Assembly: GCA_040544425.1 (NCBI GenBank)
Contig: JBEONO010000010.1
Span: 62,001-126,000 of the forward strand
Direction of reading: 5' to 3'
From: Solimicrobium sp040544425
GTDB lineage: Bacteria > Pseudomonadota > Gammaproteobacteria > Burkholderiales > Burkholderiaceae_D
DNA: 64,000 nt
A program made the position numbers and the translations under genes. Below, one piece after another: positions 43,928 through 53,916 of the stretch (within the stretch, counting starts at the first letter, position 1; each line of letters starts with the position of its first letter). Under the pieces are notes generated by a model that saw only the letters and a list, made by a program, of their open reading frames with translations, did no database searches and had not been told where the DNA came from.

Positions 43928-45226
43928 ATGCAAACTCGTGAACAGCAAATCGCCGAAATACAAAAAGATTGGGATACAAATCCGCGTTGGATAGGCATTA
44001 AACGTAATTACACCGCAGCAGATGTAGTTCGTTTGCGTGGCTCAATCAAGGTCGAACATACTTTGGCGAAAAATGGTGCCGAGAAGTTATGGAATCTGGT
44101 CAATAACGAACCATTCGTCAACGCACTGGGTGCTTTGACTGGTAATCAGGCTATGCAACAAGTCAAAGCCGGACTGAAAGCCATTTATTTATCAGGCTGG
44201 CAGGTTGCCGGTGACGCCAATGTGGCAGGGGAAATGTATCCGGATCAGTCTCTTTATCCGGCAAATTCAGTACCGCTGGTTGTAAAGCGCATTAACAATA
44301 CCTTGACTCGTGCTGATCAGATTCAATGGTCCGAAGGTGTTGGCGATATCGATTATTTTGCACCTATCATTGCCGATGCTGAAGCCGGTTTTGGCGGCGT
44401 ATTAAATGCTTACGAATTGATGAAGTCGATGATCGAAGCGGGTGCTTCTGGCGTGCATTTCGAAGATCAATTGGCTTCAGTCAAAAAATGCGGTCACATG
44501 GGCGGTAAAGTGTTGGTGCCGACTCGCGAAGCCGTTGAGAAACTGAACGCAGCTCGCCTGGCCGCTGACGTGATGGGCGTGCCAACCGTATTGTTGGCGC
44601 GCACTGATGCGGAAGCCGCAGATTTATTGACTTCTGATGTGGATGCCAATGACAAACCATTTTTGACCGGTGAACGCACCGTTGAAGGTTTCTACAAAAC
44701 CAAACCAGGTTTGGAACAGTCGATCTCACGCGGTTTGGCTTACGCTGAATACGCCGACATGATCTGGTGTGAAACAGGTAAGCCGGATTTGGAATTTGCG
44801 AAGAAATTTGCCGATGCAATTCATGCGAAATTCCCGGGTAAATTGTTGTCGTACAATTGTTCACCATCGTTCAACTGGAAGAAGAATCTGGATGATGCAA
44901 CGATCGCTAAATTCCAAAAAGAATTGGGCGCAATGGGGTATAAATTCCAATTCATTACTTTGGCAGGATTTCATGCTTTGAACTACGGCATGTTCAATCT
45001 GGCTCACGGTTATGCCCGTCGTCAAATGTCGGCATTCGTTGAATTGCAGGAAGCCGAGTTTGCTGCAGCTGAAAAGGGCTTTACCGCGGTTAAACACCAG
45101 CGTGAAGTCGGAACCGGTTATTTCGATGCCGTAACCCAGGTGATTCAACAAGGTCTGTCTTCAACGACCGCGCTGCACGGTTCGACAGAAGATGAGCAAT
45201 TTTTTGATGACAAAAAGGTAGCTTGA
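43928..45226 (+). CDS. aceA: Isocitrate lyase
   Basis: Isocitrate lyase (432 aa from the ATG at 43928 with a CAGGAG ribosome site; the longer open frame adds a non-conserved segment). It splits isocitrate to glyoxylate and succinate in the glyoxylate shunt, for growth on acetate or fatty acids. The active-site loop KKCGHMGGKVL has C188; PIIADAEAGFGG and SYNCSPSFNWKK are also signatures. Malate synthase is not in the window. A promoter overlapped by a palindrome and a strong terminator at 45296 make it a single-gene transcript. Confidence 0.96.
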   Translation: MQTREQQIAEIQKDWDTNPRWIGIKRNYTAADVVRLRGSIKVEHTLAKNGAEKLWNLVNNEPFVNALGALTGNQAMQQVKAGLKAIYLSGWQVAGDANVAGEMYPDQSLYPANSVPLVVKRINNTLTRADQIQWSEGVGDIDYFAPIIADAEAGFGGVLNAYELMKSMIEAGASGVHFEDQLASVKKCGHMGGKVLVPTREAVEKLNAARLAADVMGVPTVLLARTDAEAADLLTSDVDANDKPFLTGERTVEGFYKTKPGLEQSISRGLAYAEYADMIWCETGKPDLEFAKKFADAIHAKFPGKLLSYNCSPSFNWKKNLDDATIAKFQKELGAMGYKFQFITLAGFHALNYGMFNLAHGYARRQMSAFVELQEAEFAAAEKGFTAVKHQREVGTGYFDAVTQVIQQGLSSTTALHGSTEDEQFFDDKKVA

Positions 45227-45295
45227 GTCGTTATCGGAAAAGCATTTTGAGGAAAAATCGGCAACATATCGTTTGGTTTCGTCTTTTTTGAATGC

Positions 45296-45326
45296 AAAAA
45301 CCGCAGCTGACAGCTGCGGTTTTTTG
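45296..45326 (+). terminator. Rho-independent terminator of aceA
   Basis: AAAAACCGCAGCTG paired with CAGCTGCGGTTTTTT around a single central A, followed by T-rich sequence. The symmetrical A/T flanks would allow it to stop transcription in both directions. Confidence 0.9.
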
Positions 45327-45534
45327 TTTTAGCAGGGCAAACGCTAGTTATCCGGGCTTTCCGTGCTGAAATCCGTTAAAATGGCGGAATTATTTTATCC
45401 ACAATTTTTCTGTCACTTAGTTGCGGCGCTTACCTTGCAGTAGTTCCATTGTGGGCAGAATGCAACCGACTATGGTGTTGGGACGAGATGTCACTCTGAC
45501 CTGCCATGAAAATTCAAACCTTATTACCGGCTTA
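45327..45534. other. lepA upstream region
   Basis: The rest of the 308-base gap between aceA and lepA. The lepA frame is open back to 45421, but that extension is not conserved. A possible -10 box TAAAAT lies at about 45376 without a clear -35 box. No other feature seen. Confidence 0.35.
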
Positions 45535-47328
45535 ATGAATAACATTCGTAATTTCTCGATTATTGCGCATATCGACCACGGAAAATCCACTTTAGCAGAT
45601 CGCATCATCCAACTTTGCGGAGGCCTGTCTGATCGTGAAATGGAAGCGCAAGTGCTTGATTCCATGGATATTGAGCGCGAGCGCGGGATCACTATCAAGG
45701 CGCAGACCGCTGCGTTGAATTACAAGTCCCGCGATGGAAAGATCTACAACCTGAATTTGATCGACACACCAGGCCATGTCGACTTCAGTTATGAGGTCAG
45801 CCGGTCCTTGTCGGCTTGCGAAGGCGCGCTGTTGGTAGTCGATGCTTCACAGGGCGTGGAAGCACAAACAGTCGCGAACTGTTATACCGCGATTGAACTG
45901 GGCGTTGAAGTTGTTCCTGTTTTGAACAAGATTGATTTACCTTCAGCCGATCCTGAAAATGCAGCGAGTGAAATTGAAGAAGTCATCGGTATTGATGCCA
46001 GTGAAGCCGTGCATTGTTCCGCCAAAACCGGGTTGGGTGTCATCGATGTGATCGAATCGCTGATCGCCAAAGTTCCCGCTCCTAAAGGCGATCCAACAGC
46101 ACCACTCCAGGCCCTGATTGTCGATTCCTGGTTTGATAATTATGTCGGTGTGGTGATGCTGGTGCGCGTCAAAAATGGCACCTTGCGTCCTAAAGATAAA
46201 ATTCTGTTGATGGCCAATGGTTCTCAGCATCTGGTTGAAAGTGTCGGCGTATTCACGCCCAAATCGTTGACGCGCGATTCGCTCAGTGCGGGTCAGGTTG
46301 GTTTCGTCATAGCAGGTATTAAAGAATTAAAAGCGGCCAAAGTCGGTGACACGGTTACCTTGGCCACAAAGCCAGCGGCAGAGCCGTTGCCAGGTTTTAA
46401 AGAAGTACAGCCGCAGGTTTTTGCCGGACTGTTTCCTGTCGAAGCTAACCAGTACGAGGCGCTGCGTGATTCGCTTGAAAAACTCAAGTTGAACGATGCC
46501 GCCCTGCAGTACGAGCCGGAGGTTTCTCAAGCCTTGGGCTTTGGATTTCGCTGCGGCTTCCTGGGGTTGTTGCACATGGAGATTGTGCAGGAACGATTGG
46601 AGCGTGAGTTCGACATGGATCTGATTACCACGGCACCCACTGTGATCTATGAAGTGGTGCAGGGTGACGGTTCCATATTGATGGTCGATAACCCGTCCAA
46701 AATGCCCGATCCGTCACGCATCGAAGTGGTACGGGAACCAATCGTCACAGTCAATTTGTACATGCCACAGGAATACGTTGGATCGGTGATTACTTTATGC
46801 ACCGGTAAGCGCGGCGTGCAGCTGGATATGAGTTATCACGGCCGTCAGGTGAAGTTGACCTATGAAATCCCCATGGCAGAAATTGTGATGGATTTCTTTG
46901 ATCGCCTGAAATCAACCTCGCGCGGCTATGCCTCTATGGATTATGAATTCAAAGAGTATCGCCCAGCCGACGTCGTTAAAGTCGATATGCTTATCAATGG
47001 TGAAAAAGTCGACGCGTTGGCGATTATCGTTCACAGGGCGAACAGCCAATATCGCGGTCGGGCAGTTGCAGCGAAAATGCGCGAGCTAATACCTCGGCAA
47101 ATGTTCGATGTGGCTATCCAGGCGGCGATCGGCGCAAACATTATTTCCCGCGAAAACGTCAAGGCACTCAGAAAGAACGTGTTGGCTAAGTGCTATGGCG
47201 GCGATATTAGCCGCAAGCGCAAATTATTGGAAAAGCAAAAAGCAGGTAAAAAGCGCATGAAACAGGTTGGTTCAGTCGAAATACCCCAAGAGGCATTTTT
47301 AGCAATTTTACAAGTGGAAGATAAATGA
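45535..47328 (+). CDS. lepA: Elongation factor 4 (LepA)
   Basis: LepA/EF4 (597 aa from the ATG at 45535) is a ribosome-dependent GTPase. G1 is AHIDHGKST, G3 DTPGHVDF, G4 NKIDLPSAD; domains II, III and V follow, and the C-terminal domain specific to LepA (about 490-597) ends in KKRMKQVGSVEIPQEAFLAIL. The chosen start gives MNNIRNFSIIAHIDHGKS, the usual opening. It overlaps lepB by 4 bases, beginning the lepA-lepB-DUF4845-rnc-era-recO-pdxJ chain. Confidence 0.96.
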   Translation: MNNIRNFSIIAHIDHGKSTLADRIIQLCGGLSDREMEAQVLDSMDIERERGITIKAQTAALNYKSRDGKIYNLNLIDTPGHVDFSYEVSRSLSACEGALLVVDASQGVEAQTVANCYTAIELGVEVVPVLNKIDLPSADPENAASEIEEVIGIDASEAVHCSAKTGLGVIDVIESLIAKVPAPKGDPTAPLQALIVDSWFDNYVGVVMLVRVKNGTLRPKDKILLMANGSQHLVESVGVFTPKSLTRDSLSAGQVGFVIAGIKELKAAKVGDTVTLATKPAAEPLPGFKEVQPQVFAGLFPVEANQYEALRDSLEKLKLNDAALQYEPEVSQALGFGFRCGFLGLLHMEIVQERLEREFDMDLITTAPTVIYEVVQGDGSILMVDNPSKMPDPSRIEVVREPIVTVNLYMPQEYVGSVITLCTGKRGVQLDMSYHGRQVKLTYEIPMAEIVMDFFDRLKSTSRGYASMDYEFKEYRPADVVKVDMLINGEKVDALAIIVHRANSQYRGRAVAAKMRELIPRQMFDVAIQAAIGANIISRENVKALRKNVLAKCYGGDISRKRKLLEKQKAGKKRMKQVGSVEIPQEAFLAILQVEDK

Positions 47329-48260
47329 ACTTTCAATCAATATTAGGTAACTTCGCGTTAATTCTATTTATCTTAACTATTATTACTGGCGCAGTCTGGT
47401 TCTTGGATATGTTTGTTTTGGCTAAGCAAAGAAGAGTGGCGGCAGATGCTGCTGTAGCCGAATTTGACGCGCGAAGAGAGAAATTGTCGGCTGAAGGCCT
47501 GAAATTGGAGACAAGTAATCGCGAAGAACTCAAAGCGACACTGCTCCGTCAGCCAGCCTGGGTTGAATACACAGGAAGTTTTTTCCCGGTTATTTTGTTG
47601 GTGTTTTGCCTGCGCTCATTTCTGTATGAGCCATTTAAAATTCCTTCCAGCTCTATGCTGCCGACCTTGTTGGTTGGTGATCTTATTCTGGTGAATAAAT
47701 TTACCTATGGCATTCGCTTGCCGATAATTAACAAAAAAATCATTGAAATCAATCAACCGCAACGCGGCGACGTCATGGTATTTAAATATCCAAAAGATAT
47801 GTCATTGGATTATATTAAGCGTGTAATCGGTGTGCCAGGTGATAAAATTACCTACAGGAACAAAAAGCTGACAGTGAATGGCAAAGAATTGAGTTACGCG
47901 GAACTGCCAGACTTTCTGGACGAGGAACGCCTCACCTATGCAAAGCATTACGAAGAAAATCTGACTGGTGTCAAACATCAGATACTCAATGACGAACGGG
48001 CCCCAACTTATGTGCAGGGCTCACATGAGTTTCCGCACAGTGAATTGTGCAGCTACGATTTGGAAGGTTTCACCTGTACGGTGCCCGCAGGAAATTATTT
48101 CATGATGGGCGATAACAGGGATAATAGTGCGGACAGCCGTTACTGGGGTTTCGTGCCAGATGAGAATATTGTGGGAAAAGCATTTGGGATCTGGATGAAC
48201 CAGAACATCATCACCAATTTCGATTTAAGCAAATTTAAGCGTATTGGCAGTTTTCAATAG
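47325..48260 (+). CDS. lepB: Signal peptidase I
   Basis: LepB (311 aa) removes signal peptides at the inner membrane. Two membrane segments (about 8-32 and 84-100) flank a cytoplasmic loop. The catalytic dyad is S110 in IPSSSMLPTLLVGD and K165 in LDYIKRVIGVPGD; the GDNRDNSADSRYWG box E is intact. The start overlaps the lepA stop in ATGA, so the two are translationally coupled, as in enterics. Confidence 0.96.
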   Translation: MNFQSILGNFALILFILTIITGAVWFLDMFVLAKQRRVAADAAVAEFDARREKLSAEGLKLETSNREELKATLLRQPAWVEYTGSFFPVILLVFCLRSFLYEPFKIPSSSMLPTLLVGDLILVNKFTYGIRLPIINKKIIEINQPQRGDVMVFKYPKDMSLDYIKRVIGVPGDKITYRNKKLTVNGKELSYAELPDFLDEERLTYAKHYEENLTGVKHQILNDERAPTYVQGSHEFPHSELCSYDLEGFTCTVPAGNYFMMGDNRDNSADSRYWGFVPDENIVGKAFGIWMNQNIITNFDLSKFKRIGSFQ

Positions 48261-48283
48261 TAATTCACACTGTGGAGAAAAAT

Positions 48284-48652
48284 ATGGTTGGTATTTCTAG
48301 TCTACGTAAGCAGCGCGGCCTGTCACTGTCTGGTCTGATATTGACCTTGGTACTGATTGGTATCGCCGCTGTTATCGGCATGCAGGTGGTACCGGCTGTA
48401 GTTGAATTTGAAAGTATCAAGAAGGCTGTTCTGGAGGCGCGCAACAAAGGGACCACAGCACAGGAAATCGTGGCTTCGTACAACAAGCAGGCGGTTGCAG
48501 GATACATAACGTCAGTCTCTGGGAACGATCTGGTGATTGTTAAGGAAGACGGCATGTATGTTGTCAGCTTCGCCTATGAGAAAAAGCTGCCACTGTTTGG
48601 TCCGGCAAGTTTGTTGTTAGAGTTTTCTTCAAGTACAGATAACAAAAAATAA
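48284..48652 (+). CDS. DUF4845 membrane protein
   Basis: A 122-residue protein (start at ATG 48284 with a GTGGAG ribosome site) with one N-terminal membrane helix (about 13-33, SGLILTLVLIGIAAVIG) after a pilin-like basic leader RKQRGLSLSG. DUF4845 proteins of unknown function occur between lepB and rnc in betaproteobacteria, as here. The prepilin-like start is notable but no GFxxxE cleavage motif is seen. Confidence 0.88.
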   Translation: MVGISSLRKQRGLSLSGLILTLVLIGIAAVIGMQVVPAVVEFESIKKAVLEARNKGTTAQEIVASYNKQAVAGYITSVSGNDLVIVKEDGMYVVSFAYEKKLPLFGPASLLLEFSSSTDNKK

Positions 48653-48673
48653 GTAATTATTTAATCGGGCGGT

Positions 48674-49507
48674 ATGATAAACGACACATTATTGCAAAAT
48701 AAACTGGGACACGTTTTTAACAACGCATCCCTGTTGCGCCAGGCTTTGACTCACCGAAGTCATAGCGTGCTACATAATGAGCGTTTGGAATTTTTGGGTG
48801 ATTCGGTTTTAAACTGTGTGGTTGCTTCACTGCTGTTTGAAAAATATACCAAAATTGACGAAGGTGATTTGTCGCGACTTCGTGCCAATTTAGTCAAGCA
48901 GCAGTCGCTGTATGAAATTGCTTTGCGGTTGGAATTGGCGCAGTTTTTGCGTCTGGGTGAAGGCGAACTGAAATCTGGTGGTTTTCGCCGTCCTTCGATA
49001 CTGGCGGACACCCTGGAGGCACTATTTGGCGCAATTTATCTGGACGGCGGCTTTAATGCTGCCCGGGATGTGATTTGCGGTTTGTACATGCCGATACTTG
49101 AGACTGTTGATCCTGCTACTCTGGGCAAGGACGCCAAGACGTTACTCCAGGAATATTTGCAAAGCAAAAAAATTGCGTTACCAATCTATACTGTTGCTGC
49201 GACTCACGGCGCAGCGCACAGTCAGGAATTTGAAGTGGAATGTTCCATTCCAAAATTGGAAATCCAGGTTTTTGGCACTGGTGGCAGCAGACGGGCCGGA
49301 GAGCAGGCAGCTGCAAAAATGGCTTTGGAAGCGGCGCTGACAGTTCTCGCCAAATCACCAACTTCGAAACGAAAATCAAAACCGCGTACGACCCAGTTAA
49401 AGCTGGCCGGTATTGCGACGGTGCAGTCCGACGAAGATACTACTGAAAAAAACAAATCGTCACCCACTTTGAACTCCAGCACTACTACACAACCAAAAAT
49501 AGCATGA
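48674..49507 (+). CDS. rnc: Ribonuclease III
   Basis: RNase III (277 aa) cuts double-stranded RNA, including rRNA precursors. The catalytic signature NERLEFLGDSVLN is near residue 35-47 and a second metal-ligand segment LADTLEALFGAIYLD near 110. A double-stranded RNA-binding domain follows (about 150-225). A low-complexity Lys/Ser/Thr tail of about 45 residues extends beyond the E. coli protein. It overlaps era by 4 bases, the classic rnc-era pair. Confidence 0.96.
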   Translation: MINDTLLQNKLGHVFNNASLLRQALTHRSHSVLHNERLEFLGDSVLNCVVASLLFEKYTKIDEGDLSRLRANLVKQQSLYEIALRLELAQFLRLGEGELKSGGFRRPSILADTLEALFGAIYLDGGFNAARDVICGLYMPILETVDPATLGKDAKTLLQEYLQSKKIALPIYTVAATHGAAHSQEFEVECSIPKLEIQVFGTGGSRRAGEQAAAKMALEAALTVLAKSPTSKRKSKPRTTQLKLAGIATVQSDEDTTEKNKSSPTLNSSTTTQPKIA

Positions 49508-50418
49508 CTGATTCGTCTCACACAGATTTGACCGCAGAAGATTTTCGCTGCGGTTACATCGCCATAGTTGGCCGCCCGAATGTCGGTAAATCTACATTAA
49601 TGAATGGATTGATCGGTGCCAAAGTAAGTATCACGTCGCGCAAGGCGCAAACGACGCGGCATCGCATTACCGGAATTCAAACCAAAGGCAATGCGCAATT
49701 CGTCTATGTCGACACACCAGGTTTTCAGACTAAACACTCAAATGCCCTCAATCGGACACTGAATCGCACTGTCACAACGACATTGACCGCCGTTGATGTG
49801 GTTTTATACGTGGTTGAAGCAGGCATGTTTTCAGACGCAGATATTGCTGTCTTGGAGCTGTTGCCGAAAAATATTCCTTGTATCCTGGTGATTAATAAAT
49901 CAGACCACATCAAGGACAAAGCCGTGCTGATGCCTTTTGCGGCGCAGGTCTCAGGTCGTTTCAATTTTGCCGCAATTGTTCCGGTATCGGCGCGTCAAGG
50001 ATTTCAACTCGACATTCTGGAAAACGAAGTCAAAAAACTTTTGCCACTCAATGCGCCGATGTTTTCGGAAGACGATATCACTGACAAGAGTGAAAAGTTT
50101 TTGGCGGCCGAAATTGTGCGCGAAAAAGTGTTTCGGTTTGTCGGAGACGAGATTCCCTATACCAGCACGGTCCTGGTTGAGAAATTTGAGCAAGAGGGAA
50201 ACCTGCGCAGAATTTTTATTGCAATACTGGTCGACCGCGACGGCCACAAAGCCATGATGATCGGAAAAAAGGGCGAACGACTCAAAGAAATCTCGACCCA
50301 ATCCAGGCTCGATATGGAAAAATTGTTTGGCGGACCGGTTTATCTGGAAATCTGGATCAAAATAAAATCCGGCTGGGCTGATAATGAAGCTGGCCTGCGC
50401 GCCTATGGTTACGAGTAG
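49504..50418 (+). CDS. era: GTPase Era
   Basis: Era (304 aa) binds 16S rRNA during 30S assembly. GTPase motifs: G1 GRPNVGKSTL, G3 VDTPGF, G4 INKSDH. The C-terminal KH domain contains the GKKGERLKEISTQSR segment (about 260-275). It begins inside the end of rnc and is followed by recO after 11 bases. Confidence 0.97.
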   Translation: MTDSSHTDLTAEDFRCGYIAIVGRPNVGKSTLMNGLIGAKVSITSRKAQTTRHRITGIQTKGNAQFVYVDTPGFQTKHSNALNRTLNRTVTTTLTAVDVVLYVVEAGMFSDADIAVLELLPKNIPCILVINKSDHIKDKAVLMPFAAQVSGRFNFAAIVPVSARQGFQLDILENEVKKLLPLNAPMFSEDDITDKSEKFLAAEIVREKVFRFVGDEIPYTSTVLVEKFEQEGNLRRIFIAILVDRDGHKAMMIGKKGERLKEISTQSRLDMEKLFGGPVYLEIWIKIKSGWADNEAGLRAYGYE

Positions 50419-50429
50419 TCCAATTTTCT

Positions 50430-51239
50430 ATGACGAGTACTGTTGACAAGCACTTACCTGACTCAACAGATTTGACCGAATCTGTACCACGGCAAAACTA
50501 CGCCAAGTTAGTCAATCGACAGATCCGTCCGTTCCGTGTTTTGGCACAGCCGGCCTTTGTCTTGCATAGCTACCCCTATAAAGAAACCAGCCTGATCATT
50601 GACGTCTTTAGCCGCCAATTTGGTCGGGTAGCATTGTTAGCCAAAGGCGCAAAGAGGCCGCACTCCCAATTACGCGGAGTCTTGCAGACTTTCCAGCCCC
50701 TGACAATTTCATGGAGTGGCAAATCCGATTTGCAGACCCTGACCGCTGCTGAATGGGTTGGTGGTATGCCGCCGCTGGAACGAAACGCCTTGCTTTGCGG
50801 GTTTTATTTGAACGAAATTATCATCAAGCTGTTGCAGCGTGATGATCCGCAACCACTGCTGTTTGATAAATACGTTTCGACCATTAATCAGCTGGCACAC
50901 ATTGAGCCTGTACCGATACTGCTGCGCAAATTTGAACTGAATCTGCTTAAAATGGCGGGTGTAATCAGTGACCTGTCTTTTTGTGTGCAACAACGAAGCA
51001 CAGTGGTGCCAGGTACGCTCTATATTGTGGATCCCGAATCCGGAACACGTCCGGCGCGCGAGGGCGAGGCTGGGGTCAAGGTGTTTGGTAAAACCTTGAT
51101 TGATATGCAGATAGAAAATTATTCAGACGCAGATACCCAGGTGCAAAGTAAATTACTGATGCGTGCCTTGTTGGCGCATCATTTGCACGGAAACCCGATA
51201 CATACCCGGCAAATTTTAGTGGATTTGCAAAACCTATGA
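50430..51239 (+). CDS. recO: DNA repair protein RecO
   Basis: RecO (269 aa) partners RecR and RecF in gap repair. An N-terminal extension of about 40 residues precedes the OB fold (FVLHSYPYKETSLIIDVFSRQFGRVALLAKGAKRP); the helical C-terminal domain follows, without a conserved four-Cys zinc site. It overlaps pdxJ by 4 bases. recR is encoded in the same window at 1741. Confidence 0.94.
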   Translation: MTSTVDKHLPDSTDLTESVPRQNYAKLVNRQIRPFRVLAQPAFVLHSYPYKETSLIIDVFSRQFGRVALLAKGAKRPHSQLRGVLQTFQPLTISWSGKSDLQTLTAAEWVGGMPPLERNALLCGFYLNEIIIKLLQRDDPQPLLFDKYVSTINQLAHIEPVPILLRKFELNLLKMAGVISDLSFCVQQRSTVVPGTLYIVDPESGTRPAREGEAGVKVFGKTLIDMQIENYSDADTQVQSKLLMRALLAHHLHGNPIHTRQILVDLQNL

Positions 51240-52018
51240 CCAATTACGATCGGATGCATATGTTAGAACTTGGCATTAATATCGACCACGTTGCGACCCT
51301 GCGCAACGCACGTGGTACTGTTTATCCGGACCCCATTCGGGCAGCCATATTGGCTGAACATGCTGGCGCAGATGTGATTACGCTGCATTTGCGCGAAGAC
51401 AGGCGCCACATCAAAGATGCGGATGTACGTGCGATCCGGCCCCAGCTGATTACCCGCATGAATTTGGAGGCCGCAATTACCACTGAAATGTTGGACTTCG
51501 CCTGTGAAATCAAACCACAGGATGTGTGCCTGGTCCCGGAACATCGCGCGGAAGTAACGACCGAAGGTGGCTTGGATGTAGTCAGGCATTTTTCTCAGGT
51601 GCAGGCTGCAGTAAAACAGTTACACGCTGAAGGAATTCGGGTTAGCCTGTTTATCGACCCGGCAGAAGATCAAATTCAGGCAGCAACTGAAGCCGGTGCA
51701 ACAGTCATAGAAATCCACACCGGTCGTTACGCGGACGCAAGCAACCCGGTTGAGCAAAATGATGAGCTGACTCGGGTCAAGCAGGGTGTGTTGATGGGCG
51801 TGCAAAGAGGGTTGCGTGTCAATGCCGGACATGGTTTGCATTACACCAATGTTCAGGCAATAGCTGCAATTTCTGATATCAGTGAATTAAATATTGGCCA
51901 CGCAATTGTCGCCCATGCCGTGTTCGTTGGCTGGGAAACGGCGGTGCGTGAAATGAAAGCGCTCATGATTCAGGCGCGGCTGGCTTCAAACGCAACCATT
52001 GGATTTTCCGGCGCTTAA
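51236..52018 (+). CDS. pdxJ: Pyridoxine 5'-phosphate synthase
   Basis: PdxJ (260 aa) condenses 1-deoxyxylulose 5-phosphate with aminoacetone phosphate in vitamin B6 synthesis. The opening ELGINIDHVATLRNARG, the REDRRHIKD segment, and the C-terminal LNIGHAIVAHAVFVG are diagnostic. The ATG overlapping recO at 51236 is used; an ATG at 51260 gives the more typical N-terminus. In many relatives acpS follows pdxJ directly, but here uvrC comes next. Confidence 0.95.
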   Translation: MTNYDRMHMLELGINIDHVATLRNARGTVYPDPIRAAILAEHAGADVITLHLREDRRHIKDADVRAIRPQLITRMNLEAAITTEMLDFACEIKPQDVCLVPEHRAEVTTEGGLDVVRHFSQVQAAVKQLHAEGIRVSLFIDPAEDQIQAATEAGATVIEIHTGRYADASNPVEQNDELTRVKQGVLMGVQRGLRVNAGHGLHYTNVQAIAAISDISELNIGHAIVAHAVFVGWETAVREMKALMIQARLASNATIGFSGA

Positions 52019-52056
52019 GTGCGTGACTATTTTTTCTCACTCACTCAATTTTAGCC

Positions 52057-53901
52057 ATGCAAGATGCGACCCCGCTCCGATTACAGATACTGGATATAGT
52101 TGGCAAGCTGCCGCATTTGCCCGGGGTGTATCGGTATTTTGACAGTGCTGACAAAATCTTATACGTAGGCAAAGCCCGTGATCTGAAAAAGCGGGTCAGC
52201 AGCTATTTCCAGAAAAATTTAGCCAGCCCGCGCATCGCTTTGATGGTGGAAAAAATCGCGCGTCTGGAGACCACGGTAACGCGCAGCGAAGCGGAAGCCT
52301 TAATCCTCGAAAATAATTTAATCAAATCATTGCAACCGCGTTTCAATATTTTATTTCGCGATGATAAATCCTACCCTTACTTAAAAATCACCGGTCAAGA
52401 TGTGCCGCGCATGATGTATTACCGCGGGTCGATCGATAAAAGAAATCAGTACTTCGGACCATTTCCCAGCGCCTGGGCGGTAAAGGAATCAATCCAGATT
52501 CTGCAGAAAATATTTCAGCTGCGCAGTTGTGAAGACAGTGTCTTTGCCAATCGCACCCGACCTTGTCTGCTGCATCAGATTCAGCGCTGCAGTGCACCCT
52601 GCGTAGGGATCATCAGCGCAGCGGATTACGCCGAAGATGTCAACAATGCCGCGCAATTCTTGCGGGGGCGGCAAAGCGAAGTCATGCAATTTTTAGAGAA
52701 AAAGATGATGACCTTCGCGGATCAATTGGCCTTTGAAAAAGCGGCAGTGGTGCGCAACCAAATGTCAGCGTTGGCGAAAGTATTGCATCAGCAAGGTATG
52801 GAAAGCAGCAATGATGTCGATCTCGATATTATTGCCGTGTTTATCAAAGGCGGACGAGCCTGCGTGAATCTGGCGATGGTGCGTGGTGGCCGACATTTGG
52901 GCGACCGTGCCTATTTTCCAAATCACGTTGACGAGGCCGTGACGGAGGTTGATTTGGATACCGAGGTGTTGCAGGCATTTTTGGCCCAGCACTACTTGGA
53001 TCAATACATACCATCGATACTGGTCGTCAATTGCGTCCTGGACGCGCCGGAATTATTGCTGGCGTTAATGGAACAGTGCGGCCATAAAATTCATATCATC
53101 ACGCAACCGCAAGAGCAGCGGCGGCATTGGTTGGAAATGGCACAAAAAGGCGCAGAGCTGGCGCTTGCCCGTTTGCTCACCGAACAGGGATCTCAGCAAG
53201 CACGTACCCGGGCCCTGGTCGAAGCATTACGACTGGATTGCGAGGATCTGGAATTGCTGCGCATTGAGTGCTTCGATATCAGCCACACCAGTGGTGAGGC
53301 AACCCAGGCATCCTGTGTCGTGTTCCACCACCACCAAATGCAAAATAGCGAATACCGTCGCTATAACATCGACGACATTACCCCCGGCGACGATTACGCC
53401 GCGATGCGTCAGGTGCTGCAGCGACGTTACGAAAAGGTCGCCAGCAACAACGGCGTCATGCCCGATATAGTGCTGATTGACGGTGGCAAGGGGCAGGTTG
53501 AGATTGCGCGGCAAGTGTTTGTCGAGCTTGGTTTGGATATCGGCCTGATTGTCGGGGTGTCAAAAGGCGAAGGGCGCAAGGTCGGCCTGGAAACGCTGGT
53601 ATTTGTTGACGGTCGCCAAGCGCAGGAACTCGGTCGGGATTCCGCCGCGCTTATGTTAATTGCACAAATCCGCGATGAGGCACACCGCTTTGCGATTACC
53701 GGAATGCGCGCCAAGCGGGCAAAATCCCGTCAGACTTCGCGCCTGGAAGAGATAGAAGGCATAGGCTCCAAACGTCGGCAGAAATTATTGGTACGATTTG
53801 GTGGCCTAAAAGGGGTGGTAGATGCTAGCATTGAAGACTTGGCTTCTGTCGACGGAATTTCTACTCAGTTGGCTGAACAAATCTATAAGCAATTACACTG
53901 A
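52057..53901 (+). CDS. uvrC: Excinuclease ABC subunit C
   Basis: UvrC (614 aa) makes both incisions in nucleotide excision repair. N-terminal GIY-YIG nuclease (LPGVYRYFDSADKILYVGKA), UVR motif (about 205-235), RNase H-like 5' nuclease domain (FDISHTSGE, VLIDGGKGQ) and C-terminal helix-hairpin-helix pair (IEGIGSKRRQKLLVRFGG, LASVDGIS). All modules are intact. pgsA follows after 15 bases, the conserved uvrC-pgsA order. Confidence 0.96.
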   Translation: MQDATPLRLQILDIVGKLPHLPGVYRYFDSADKILYVGKARDLKKRVSSYFQKNLASPRIALMVEKIARLETTVTRSEAEALILENNLIKSLQPRFNILFRDDKSYPYLKITGQDVPRMMYYRGSIDKRNQYFGPFPSAWAVKESIQILQKIFQLRSCEDSVFANRTRPCLLHQIQRCSAPCVGIISAADYAEDVNNAAQFLRGRQSEVMQFLEKKMMTFADQLAFEKAAVVRNQMSALAKVLHQQGMESSNDVDLDIIAVFIKGGRACVNLAMVRGGRHLGDRAYFPNHVDEAVTEVDLDTEVLQAFLAQHYLDQYIPSILVVNCVLDAPELLLALMEQCGHKIHIITQPQEQRRHWLEMAQKGAELALARLLTEQGSQQARTRALVEALRLDCEDLELLRIECFDISHTSGEATQASCVVFHHHQMQNSEYRRYNIDDITPGDDYAAMRQVLQRRYEKVASNNGVMPDIVLIDGGKGQVEIARQVFVELGLDIGLIVGVSKGEGRKVGLETLVFVDGRQAQELGRDSAALMLIAQIRDEAHRFAITGMRAKRAKSRQTSRLEEIEGIGSKRRQKLLVRFGGLKGVVDASIEDLASVDGISTQLAEQIYKQLH

Positions 53902-53916
53902 GACAGGCAGCGAAAT

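Noticed and set aside
45421..45534. Longer N-terminus for LepA
   Set aside because: LepA normally begins just before the NFSIIAHIDHGKS motif; the extension looks random.
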